A DNA stretch of 5,927 nt from Verrucomicrobia bacterium UBA673 (GTDB taxonomy: Bacteria > Verrucomicrobiota > Verrucomicrobiia > Limisphaerales > UBA1096), in assembly GCA_002299785.1 (NCBI GenBank), contig DBNL01000079.1, positions 1 to 5,927 of the forward strand, read 5' to 3'. Below, piece by piece: positions 1-5,484 of this stretch (positions within the stretch are counted from its first letter, which is position 1; each line of letters begins with the position of its first letter). A model generated the notes under the pieces. That model had not been told where the DNA came from. It was given only the letters and a program-made list of their open reading frames with translations, and did no database searches. The position numbers were made by a program, and so were the translations under genes.

Positions 1-116
1 CTTTGGTCACCGATTCAGAGGTGAATTTTGCAAGGTGTTCAAAAATAGACAGCAGACGGGCTATGCCCACTCGACTCCAGTCGGCTTTGCACCTAGCCTG
101 CCGCTCGTTGTCTGAC
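1..116. other. Leader region upstream of murJ, no gene identified
   Basis: The reading frame of murJ stays open to the left edge, with a TTG at 3 and an ATG at 63. The residues encoded before 117 do not resemble the N-terminus of a MurJ protein, which normally begins just before the first membrane helix. I found no convincing promoter hexamer pair, RNA gene or repeat here. The stretch could be a 5' untranslated leader, a short N-terminal extension starting at 63, or partly the tail of a gene cut off by the window edge. Confidence 0.4.
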
Positions 117-1691
117 ATGCTAAAATCCTCCGGCGCCATGGCCGGGGCCACGTTGCTCAGTCGCCTGCTCGGGATGGTGCGGGTGATGATTTATGCCCGG
201 TTCATGGGCGACGGGCCGATCGCGAGCGCCTTCGTTTACGCCTTCCAGATTCCAAACCTTTTCCGACGTCTGCTGGGCGAGGGTGCGCTCACGGCTGCAT
301 TCATTCCACTTTTCAAAAAAAAGGAGAAAACCGAGGGTGACAAGGCGATGTGGCAAACGGCCAATGCCGTCGTCTCCGCACTGGTGGTAGCCTCCGCTTT
401 GGTAGTCGGTGGGGTCATGCTGGGTCTTTCGGCGATGCTGATGTGGGGGGAGTTCGACACGCACACACGGTTGATGCTCGAGCTGTTGAGGGTGGTGTTC
501 CCTTATATGTTGCTGGTCTGTCTAGCGGCGGTTTTCATGGGCATGCTCAACTCGCGTGGCTATTTTTTTATCCCGGCGATGGGAGCCACGCTGCTGAACG
601 TAGTGATGATCGCCACGGTTCTGTTCGTCGCACCACGCTGGGGGGAAGACTTGGGTGAACAAATTTTCGCGCTCGCGTTCGGCGTGCTCGTGGCTGGCGT
701 GGCACAGGCGTGCTTTCAATTGCCGTACCTATATCGCGAAGGCTACAGGCTCCGCTGGGTCACCCCGTGGAGCAACGACTCGGTACGGGAGGTCGTCCGC
801 AAAATGATCCCGGCGACGATCGGTGTGGCGGCGTTCCAGTTCAACATTATCATTACCCAGACACTCGCTTTTTGGATCGAGCGCGCCAGTGGTGCGAAAA
901 TTGTTGCGTCGTTCGAGTACGCGGTGCGTTTGATGGAACTGCCGCAGGGCGTGTTTGGTGTGTCGCTGGCGACGTTTCTTTTACCGACACTGGCCGGCTT
1001 GGCTGCGGACAAACAGTTCCCCGAGTTTCGGGCCAACCTCCGGCGTGGCATGGGTTACCTGTTTTTTGTGAACGCAATCGCGGTGGCGATGCTGATGGTG
1101 CTGGCCGAGCCGATGGTGCGGTTACTTTTCGAGTACGGAGAGTTTACCGCCGCCTCGACCCGTCGAGCGTCCTTCGCGCTGATGTGTCTTGCGCCGAGCC
1201 TGCTTACCTACTCGGCGGTCAACGTGATGGCTCGGGCGTTTTACGCGCTGGGTGACACCAAGGTGCCGATGCAGATCAGCGCAGTGTGTCTCTGTCTGAA
1301 CATCGTGTTGTTGTTGCCGCTCATTTTCATATTCCCGAAAGGACTGCAAGCCGGCGCGCTCGGAGTGGCCAATGCCCTCAGTTCCCTCTTGAATGTCGGG
1401 CTTCTCTCTTACGCCCTCAAACGCAAGATGCCCAAATGGGAGATTCAATCGCTGCTGCGCCCGGTCGCCGGGATGCTGTTGGCGGCCGGGGTCGCCGGTG
1501 GCGTCGCCTGGTTTTTGCATGACCAATGGGTGGCTAATCTTGGCTACGAGACGGTGTGGCTGAAAATCGGCGAAGTGTTCGTCCCGGCCATCGTCGCGGC
1601 CTTGTTTTACTGCGGAATCACAACCGCAATCGGCCTCCGCGAGGCTCGGGACCTTTTCGCCTTGATCCAAAAAAACCAGGTAGAGGATTAA
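117..1691 (+). CDS. murJ: Lipid II flippase MurJ (MviN family)
   Basis: This is an inner-membrane protein of 524 residues (E. coli MurJ has 511) of the MOP exporter superfamily. Known family role: it flips the peptidoglycan precursor lipid II across the membrane. The sequence shows a long run of hydrophobic segments, consistent with the family's 14 helices. Characteristic stretches are LLSRLLGMVR (residues 13-22), IPNLFRRLLGEGALTAAFIP (45-64) and VRLMELPQGVFGVSLATFLLP (270-290). By eye alignment to E. coli MurJ, the cavity arginines R18, R24, R52 and R270 correspond to R16, R22, R50 and R271 here. Two acidic positions are lost: D25 is Val23 and D39 is Ser37. The ATG at 117 is preferred because MLKSSGAMAG lines up with family N-termini; ATG 63 or TTG 3 would add 18 or 38 atypical residues. 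No Shine-Dalgarno sequence precedes any of these starts. An A8 run lies at 315-322 in the first cytoplasmic loop. Confidence 0.93.
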   Translation: MLKSSGAMAGATLLSRLLGMVRVMIYARFMGDGPIASAFVYAFQIPNLFRRLLGEGALTAAFIPLFKKKEKTEGDKAMWQTANAVVSALVVASALVVGGVMLGLSAMLMWGEFDTHTRLMLELLRVVFPYMLLVCLAAVFMGMLNSRGYFFIPAMGATLLNVVMIATVLFVAPRWGEDLGEQIFALAFGVLVAGVAQACFQLPYLYREGYRLRWVTPWSNDSVREVVRKMIPATIGVAAFQFNIIITQTLAFWIERASGAKIVASFEYAVRLMELPQGVFGVSLATFLLPTLAGLAADKQFPEFRANLRRGMGYLFFVNAIAVAMLMVLAEPMVRLLFEYGEFTAASTRRASFALMCLAPSLLTYSAVNVMARAFYALGDTKVPMQISAVCLCLNIVLLLPLIFIFPKGLQAGALGVANALSSLLNVGLLSYALKRKMPKWEIQSLLRPVAGMLLAAGVAGGVAWFLHDQWVANLGYETVWLKIGEVFVPAIVAALFYCGITTAIGLREARDLFALIQKNQVED

Positions 1692-1761
1692 CCCGCTTGG
1701 CCAAGCGCTTAGCCGTTTTCGCTTTTCTCCTTGCTTTAAACCGGCTTAATTGCGTCACGCA
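1692..1761. other. murJ-purU intergenic spacer
   Basis: This 70-bp gap lies between the murJ stop and the preferred purU start. It opens with a copy of the iterated palindrome (1693-1710), runs through a T-rich stretch (about 1715-1740) and ends in an inverted repeat overlapping the purU start codon. The palindrome could form only a short stem (5 bp with a 4-nt loop), and the T-rich tract begins several bases later and is interrupted. I therefore do not call a rho-independent terminator. purU could be co-transcribed with murJ or have its own promoter; I cannot pick a clear sigma-70 promoter by eye. Confidence 0.6.
1693..1710 (+). repeat. Iterated palindrome, copy 1 (intergenic)
   Basis: This copy reads CCGCTTGGCCAAGCGCTT and contains the perfect 14-bp palindrome CGCTTGGCCAAGCG at 1694-1707. 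It starts 2 bases after the murJ stop codon and is the only copy outside a gene. It shares 18 bases with copy 2 and 17 with copy 4. Confidence 0.85.
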
Positions 1762-1763
1762 AT
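1749..1763. promoter_or_regulatory. Inverted repeat overlapping purU start codon
   Basis: ATTGCGT and ACGCAAT are exact reverse complements separated by a single C. The right arm covers the first two bases of the preferred purU ATG (1762-1764). As DNA this could be a small operator. As RNA a 5-bp stem with a 5-nt loop could mask the start codon. A repeat of this size is expected by chance roughly once in a few windows of this length, so the position is the only real argument for function. Confidence 0.3.
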
Positions 1764-2607
1764 GAATTGTTATGCGACCATCACTGTCATCGGGAGGGAC
1801 AAGACCGGCGTCGTGGCCAAAGTCACCAATCTACTGTTCGAAACCAAGGCCAACATCGAGGCGCTGGAGGAGCAGGTCACGCGCGGGCAGTTCAGCATGA
1901 CGATTCAGGCCAATTGGCGGGTGACGGTTTTTAACGAGAAATCGCTTGGTCAGGGGCTGCGCGCGTTGGGGCGCGACCTGGGCATGGAGATCAAGTGGTG
2001 GTTCACGGATCCCAAACGCCCGCAGCGCATGGCCCTGATGGTCACCCGTGAGCCGCATTGCCTCGACGCCATTCTGGAGTCGGTAAAATCCAGAAAACTC
2101 AAGACGGAGATTGTGGCCGTCATTGGCAACCACCCCGATCTAAAGGCTAAGGTCGAAAAAGCCGGCCTGCCATTTCATCATGTTTCTTGGACGAACCGGG
2201 CCAAGGCGGAGGCCAAGGCGCTTCATATTTTAGAAAAGGCGCAGGTGGACTTCGTTGTACTGGCGAGGTTCATGAAAATTTTGTCGCCGAACTTCGTTTG
2301 GCGATTCAAGAACAAGATCATCAACATTCATCCCTCGTTGCTACCGGGTTTCCCCGGCCCGCAGCCGTACCGGCAAGCGCATGAGCATGGCGTGAAAATT
2401 GCCGGCGTGACGGCGCACTTCGTGAGTATGCACCTCGACGAGGGGCCGATCATCGCGCAGGAAAGTTTCCGCATCAAGCCGGGCATGACACTTAAGCAGA
2501 TCGTCGCCGCCGGGCAAAAGCTGGAATCCAAGGCGCTGGTAAAAGGCATCCGGCTCTACCTCACCAAACAGCTCGATGTCCACTGGGGAGTCGTCAAGGA
2601 GGTCTAA
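1762..2607 (+). CDS. purU: Formyltetrahydrofolate deformylase PurU
   Basis: This 281-residue cytosolic enzyme matches the usual family length (E. coli PurU has 280). Known reaction: 10-formyltetrahydrofolate is hydrolysed to formate and tetrahydrofolate, balancing one-carbon pools and supplying formate. Residues about 3-82 form an ACT domain (VIGRDKTGVVAKVTNLLF) of the type that senses amino acids; E. coli PurU responds to glycine and methionine. The rest is a formyltransferase-fold domain starting near MALMVTREPHCLDAIL. The catalytic Asn-His-Asp set is visible as N188 and H190 in NIHPSLLPGF and D226 in HLDEGPIIAQ. Many PurU proteins have NIHHSFLP at that loop, whereas NIHPSLLP is the form usual in PurN. 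The ACT domain and PYRQAHEHGVKI nevertheless point to PurU. A TTG at 1750 would add four residues; ATG 1762 is preferred. No Shine-Dalgarno sequence is seen. Confidence 0.93.
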   Translation: MNCYATITVIGRDKTGVVAKVTNLLFETKANIEALEEQVTRGQFSMTIQANWRVTVFNEKSLGQGLRALGRDLGMEIKWWFTDPKRPQRMALMVTREPHCLDAILESVKSRKLKTEIVAVIGNHPDLKAKVEKAGLPFHHVSWTNRAKAEAKALHILEKAQVDFVVLARFMKILSPNFVWRFKNKIINIHPSLLPGFPGPQPYRQAHEHGVKIAGVTAHFVSMHLDEGPIIAQESFRIKPGMTLKQIVAAGQKLESKALVKGIRLYLTKQLDVHWGVVKEV

Positions 2608-2631
2608 ACGCCGGGAAGCTGGCGGCGGAGG
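2608..2631. other. Convergent intergenic gap, purU and iscU
   Basis: Only 24 bp separate the stop codons of two opposing transcription units. The GC-rich sequence can pair CGCC (2609-2612) with GGCG (2621-2624), a weak four-base stem without a T-tract on either strand. If a bidirectional terminator exists it is not of the standard intrinsic type, so overlapping transcript 3' ends are likely. Confidence 0.5.
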
Positions 2632-3129
2632 TTACTCGTCGAGGAACTGGATGTTGATGCTGCCGGACTTGGCCTGTCCCTCGTTGATGCTGTCACGTAG
2701 CGTGGGGACGAGCCCGTCCGGCTTGGCCGGCGACTCCGCTTGGCCAAGCGCTTGGCTCTCGGGCGAAAGCGCATCACGCAGCGCGCCCTGCACCAGTTCG
2801 GCGCAGTGAATCTTCATTGGTGGCAGCGGGCCGAGTTCCCCGGAGAGTTCCTCCGGCTTCATTTCCATTGCCTCAGTGGCGGTTTTGCCTTGTATCAATT
2901 CAGTCGCCAAACTCGCCACGGCGATCGCCGTCTCGCAGCCAAAACTCTGAAAAGTGGCCTTGTCGATGATCTTTTCGCCGTCCTGCTCTTTATACTTAAC
3001 CCAAAGGCGCAGCATTTCGCCACACTCGGAATTGCCCACCGTGCCGACCGAGTCGGCGTCCGTCATTTCGCCGACGTTTCTCGGGTTGCTAATCGCCGCA
3101 GCGACTTTTTTTTGAAGTTCGTCGTTCAT
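2632..3129 (-). CDS. iscU: IscU/NifU-type Fe-S cluster scaffold protein
   Basis: This 165-residue protein has an N-terminal IscU domain (about 1-121) on which Fe-S clusters are built before transfer to target proteins. The three ligand cysteines are C36 (NSECGEM), C65 (SFGCETA) and C109 (KIHCAEL). The C65-C109 spacing of 44 is that of IscU/NifU; Bacillus-type SufU has an insertion there, so this is not SufU. The HscA-binding motif LPPVK of E. coli IscU appears as LPPMK (102-106), and His108 before the third Cys is kept. The residue matching IscU Asp39 is Glu38. A roughly 44-residue C-terminal extension (122-165) is not part of the IscU fold. Its first part is low-complexity and encoded by copies of a repeated palindrome; its end is SGSINIQFLDE. 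It is the last gene of the operon, starting one base after the preceding stop. There is an A8 run in codons 6-8. Confidence 0.88.
   Translation of the reverse strand: MNDELQKKVAAAISNPRNVGEMTDADSVGTVGNSECGEMLRLWVKYKEQDGEKIIDKATFQSFGCETAIAVASLATELIQGKTATEAMEMKPEELSGELGPLPPMKIHCAELVQGALRDALSPESQALGQAESPAKPDGLVPTLRDSINEGQAKSGSINIQFLDE
2736..2756 (+). repeat. Iterated palindrome, copy 2 (inside iscU)
   Basis: The perfect palindrome CGCTTGGCCAAGCG (2737-2750) overlaps a second one, GCCAAGCGCTTGGC (2743-2756), because a 12-bp unit repeats in part. A related CCGGCTTGGCCGG lies just upstream at 2719-2731. On the coding (minus) strand it specifies ALGQA in the C-terminal tail of the scaffold protein. 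Confidence 0.85.
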
Positions 3130-3130
3130 A

Positions 3131-3673
3131 TTAATTCAGTGTGTAGCGCCGGACGGCCGAGTCAACCTCGAGCGACCAGGCATCGATTCCGCCACGCAGT
3201 GCGTGGACATTCGGCATGCCGTGGCCAAGATAATAGGCCGCCGCGTCGAGGGATTTGTTTCCTTGGTGATCGACGATGACGAACAATTGGTCATTGTCCC
3301 AACTGCCGAGAATCTCCTGCATCAAGTCCTGCGTCAGCAACTGCGAGCCGTCGATGTTCACCGCCTCAAATTCCTCACGCGAACGAATATCCACCACGCG
3401 AACGTCCATCCCGTTTTCGAGCCGCTTGGCCAAGTCGCTAGGCTCGATCAAAATACGTCCATCCTCCTCGTGGCTCTGGCGAATCTGTTCCAAAACGTCG
3501 GCGACGGGAAGACCGCCATTGCGTTCGCAAACCCCGGCTAATGTTTCCTCAGGCTGAAACCCGCAACTGCTGCAACCCCCGATGTGGTACTTGCGAAACA
3601 AGGCCCGCTGCGCGCCGGGAAAAATCTGCAGCACTGCCTGCATCGGAGAATTACATGTGATTGTTTCGCTCAT
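3131..3673 (-). CDS. DUF1858-like CxxC domain fused to pseudo-rhodanese
   Basis: This is a 180-residue cytosolic protein of two domains. Residues about 8-66 resemble the DUF1858/ScdA N-terminal family: a short helical domain with IFPGAQRALFRKYHIGGCSSCGF, where C34 and C37 form a CxxC pair suited to redox, persulfide or metal chemistry. Residues about 75-175 form a rhodanese fold, recognisable from VRVVDIRSREEFEAVNIDGS and LRGGIDAWS. The active loop, normally CxxGxRS, reads DHQGNKS (135-141). Asp135 stands where the catalytic Cys should be, and the whole domain has no cysteine, so classical thiosulfate sulfurtransferase activity is not expected. The ATG follows the sufS stop directly (TGAATG). 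Inference: it may be a binding or relay partner of SufS, SufE or IscU, with any sulfur or redox chemistry moved to the CxxC domain. The true function is unknown. Confidence 0.85.
   Translation of the reverse strand: MSETITCNSPMQAVLQIFPGAQRALFRKYHIGGCSSCGFQPEETLAGVCERNGGLPVADVLEQIRQSHEEDGRILIEPSDLAKRLENGMDVRVVDIRSREEFEAVNIDGSQLLTQDLMQEILGSWDNDQLFVIVDHQGNKSLDAAAYYLGHGMPNVHALRGGIDAWSLEVDSAVRRYTLN
3422..3439 (+). repeat. Iterated palindrome, copy 3 (imperfect, in pseudo-rhodanese)
   Basis: CCGCTTGGCCAAG is intact. A T then precedes CGCT, so the right arm is displaced by one base (or changed by substitution). The following bases (CGCTAGGCTCG) resemble the continuation of copy 2 (CGCTTGGCTC), which supports common origin. 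On the coding strand it specifies the LAKR of DLAKRL. Confidence 0.65.
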
Positions 3674-4936
3674 TCAGACAAACAGTTTTCTGACGCCGTG
3701 TAGCACTTCGATAAAGCGATCGACTTCGGCCTCAGTATTGTAAAAGTAAAAACTTGCACGGGTGGTCGCCGCGACACCGAGCTTAGCCAGGAGCGGTTGA
3801 TTGCAATGATGACCCGCCCGCAACGCGACGCCCTTTTGGTCGGCCATCGTGGCTAGGTCGAGAGCGTGGGCGTCCGGCAGCACAAAGCTCACCAGCCCCG
3901 AGCGACCTTCCGCCGGGCCAAAAATCCGGATGCCGTCGATCTCGGCCAGGTGCTCGCAGGCCCGCTTGGCCAAGCGCTGGTCGTGCTCGAAAATCGCCTT
4001 GCGGCCGATGGTGTCGAGGTAGTCGAGCGCCGCATGCAGTCCAACGGCACCGGCGACGTTCGGTGTGCCAGCCTCGAACTTGTGCGGAGCAACATTGAAG
4101 GTGGAATCGCGGTACCCGACCTTCAAAATCATCTCGCCACCCCCCTGATAGGGCGGCATGGCCTCGAGCAGTTCGCGGCGGCCGTAAAGCACGCCGATAC
4201 CGGTTGGCCCACAGGTTTTGTGGCCGGAAAAGGTGAGAAAATCGCAGTCTATCCCCTGCACATCGACCAGTGCGTGGCCTGCGCTTTGGGCGGCATCCAC
4301 AACGGTGACCACCCCTGCGGCACGGGCACGGGCGCAAATCTCGGCGACCGGGTTTACTGTGCCCATCGTGTTGGAAATATGCGTGAGAGATAGCAGCCGG
4401 GCACGGGCGAGTTGCTCGTCGAGCCACTGCAAATCAAGCTGCCCATCGTCGCCGGTGACCTCGATGAAGTCGAGTTTTGCGCCGATCCGGTTGGCCAGAA
4501 TTTGCCACGGCACGAGGTTGCTGTGGTGCTCCATCTCGGTGAGGAGAATCGTGTCGCCCTGGCGCAGCTTGTCGAGCGCCCAGGTGTTGGCGACGAGGTT
4601 CAGCCCCTCGGTGGTGCCGCGCGTGAAAATAATTTCCTCGCGGGATCCGGCGTTGAGGTAGTCAGCGACTCGCTGTCGCGCGCCCTCGTAAGCCTCGGTG
4701 GCGCGGTTGCTCAACTCGTGGATGCCTCGGTGCACGTTGGCGTTATCATGCTCGTAATAGCGGCGAACCGCATCGATGACCTGATGCGGCTTCTGGCTGC
4801 TTGCGGCGTTGTCGAGATAAACCAGCGGGTGGCCGTTGACGGTTTCGCGCAGGATCGGGAAGTCATCACGGAGCGCTGTCCAATCGACTGATTCGTCGCT
4901 TCTGGCCAAGGTCGCTGTTTTCGCGCGTGGGTTCAT
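3674..4936 (-). CDS. sufS: Type II cysteine desulfurase SufS
   Basis: This 420-residue PLP enzyme (E. coli SufS has 406) converts cysteine to alanine and leaves a persulfide on its own active-site cysteine, which is handed to SufE. PLP lysine K240 lies in FSGHKTCGPTGIG. D214 (VVDAAQ) and H138 (MEHHSN) are the expected cofactor contacts. The persulfide cysteine is C378 in LRAGHHCNQPL, the RxGHHC form with a short loop that marks the SufS/type II class rather than IscS. R393 in the TTRAS segment and the closing FYFYNTEAEVDRF are also typical. The ATG at 4936 shares its A with the sufT stop (TGATG). The longer open frame back to 5041 lies over sufT and gives an Arg-rich non-family sequence. The first 25 or so residues before VDWTALRDDFPIL are a non-conserved leader. 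No Shine-Dalgarno sequence is seen, so translational coupling is likely. Confidence 0.95.
   Translation of the reverse strand: MNPRAKTATLARSDESVDWTALRDDFPILRETVNGHPLVYLDNAASSQKPHQVIDAVRRYYEHDNANVHRGIHELSNRATEAYEGARQRVADYLNAGSREEIIFTRGTTEGLNLVANTWALDKLRQGDTILLTEMEHHSNLVPWQILANRIGAKLDFIEVTGDDGQLDLQWLDEQLARARLLSLTHISNTMGTVNPVAEICARARAAGVVTVVDAAQSAGHALVDVQGIDCDFLTFSGHKTCGPTGIGVLYGRRELLEAMPPYQGGGEMILKVGYRDSTFNVAPHKFEAGTPNVAGAVGLHAALDYLDTIGRKAIFEHDQRLAKRACEHLAEIDGIRIFGPAEGRSGLVSFVLPDAHALDLATMADQKGVALRAGHHCNQPLLAKLGVAATTRASFYFYNTEAEVDRFIEVLHGVRKLFV
3962..3978 (+). repeat. Iterated palindrome, copy 4 (inside sufS)
   Basis: This exact 17-base copy, CCGCTTGGCCAAGCGCT, contains the perfect 14-bp palindrome at 3963-3976. 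The coding strand reads it as RLAKR in a helix of SufS that has normal length for the family. The sequence therefore appears to have been fitted into existing codons rather than inserted. Confidence 0.85.
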
Positions 4937-5484
4937 CACATCATGCCGAGTTCCAGCTTGGCCGCCTCGCTCATCATATCGTGATTCCAAGGCGGATCCC
5001 AGACGAGTTGCACGTCCACCTCGTCGACGCCCTCGATGCACAGCAGCCGGTTTTGTGCGTCCTGTTGCAGCACTGGCCCCATCCCACAGCCGGGCGCGGT
5101 GAGCGTCATCTTCACATCGACGCGCCAGCCGCCGTCGAGTTTGGTTGGCGTACTGTCGTACACGAGGCCAAGGTCAATGATGTTCACCGGAATCTCCGGG
5201 TCGTAAACTGTCTTGAGCTGCGTCTCGATCTGCTGCTTCAGGTCATCTTCTGTTTCCGGCCGCTTGGTTTCCTCCGCCGGAGTCTTGACCGGCTCGAGGC
5301 CAAGCGCATCGGCATCGCTTCCCTCGATACGAAACATGTTGCCGTTGACGATTACCGTGAACGTGCCGCCGAGCGTCTGGGTGACCTGCGCCGTCTCACC
5401 TTTTTGCAGCGTCACTTTGTCGCCGGAAGGGACGATGGACGCCTCGACGTCGCGGCTGAGTGCGATGGGGCCAGAAGTTTCCAT
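4936..5484 (-). CDS. sufT: Fe-S assembly factor SufT (MIP18/DUF59 family)
   Basis: This 182-residue protein matches the SufT form of the MIP18 family, with an N-terminal part (1-80) preceding the DUF59 domain (about 82-160). Family knowledge: DUF59/MIP18 proteins aid maturation of Fe-S proteins, and SufT is commonly encoded beside suf genes. Visible motifs are VYDPEIPVNIIDLGLVYD (93-110), the reactive-cysteine loop TLTAPGCGMGPVL with C133, and the closing VWDPPWNHDMMSEAAKLELG. The N-terminal part includes LQKGETAQVTQTLGGTFTV, a conserved-looking beta-rich segment of unclear role, followed by an acidic, Lys-containing linker (about 65-82). Its ATG follows the sufE TGA with no gap, and its own stop overlaps the sufS start by one base. 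The length is normal for SufT and no key residue looks missing. Confidence 0.92.
   Translation of the reverse strand: METSGPIALSRDVEASIVPSGDKVTLQKGETAQVTQTLGGTFTVIVNGNMFRIEGSDADALGLEPVKTPAEETKRPETEDDLKQQIETQLKTVYDPEIPVNIIDLGLVYDSTPTKLDGGWRVDVKMTLTAPGCGMGPVLQQDAQNRLLCIEGVDEVDVQLVWDPPWNHDMMSEAAKLELGMM

Noticed and set aside
315..322. A8 run in murJ (and A8 on the minus strand at 3106-3113 in iscU) as programmed slippage sites
   Set aside because: Both are explained by lysine-rich codons, and neither is followed by an alternative frame that would make a sensible product.
710..1255. Open frame of 181 codons inside murJ on the plus strand
   Set aside because: It is a frame-shifted shadow of murJ with an Arg- and Gly-rich composition and no family resemblance.
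1694..1740. Palindrome plus T-rich stretch as a murJ terminator
   Set aside because: The hairpin is short, the T runs are interrupted and start several bases after the stem, and the same palindrome occurs inside genes where termination would be harmful.
2596..2603. Perfect Shine-Dalgarno core AAGGAGGT at the end of purU
   Set aside because: No plausible start codon or coding frame follows on the plus strand; the next gene runs in the opposite direction. It is best explained by the purU codons for KEV.
2609..2624. Possible bidirectional terminator between purU and iscU
   Set aside because: The stem is only four base pairs with an 8-nt loop and there is no T-tract on either strand.
3866..4393. 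Long open frames on the strand opposite sufS (also 4412-4891 and 4927-5541)
   Set aside because: They overlap strongly supported conserved genes over their full length, have no recognisable motifs, and are the antisense open frames expected in GC-rich coding DNA.
4897..4918. CGCTTCTGGCCAAGGTCGCT as a fifth copy of the iterated palindrome
   Set aside because: It needs two or more insertions relative to the consensus, so similarity may be coincidental. I did not count it.
4937..5041. Longer N-terminus for sufS starting at 5041
   Set aside because: It would lie entirely over the conserved C-terminus of sufT, and its Arg/Gly-rich sequence does not match SufS proteins. The ATG at 4936 gives a normal N-terminus and a typical TGATG junction.
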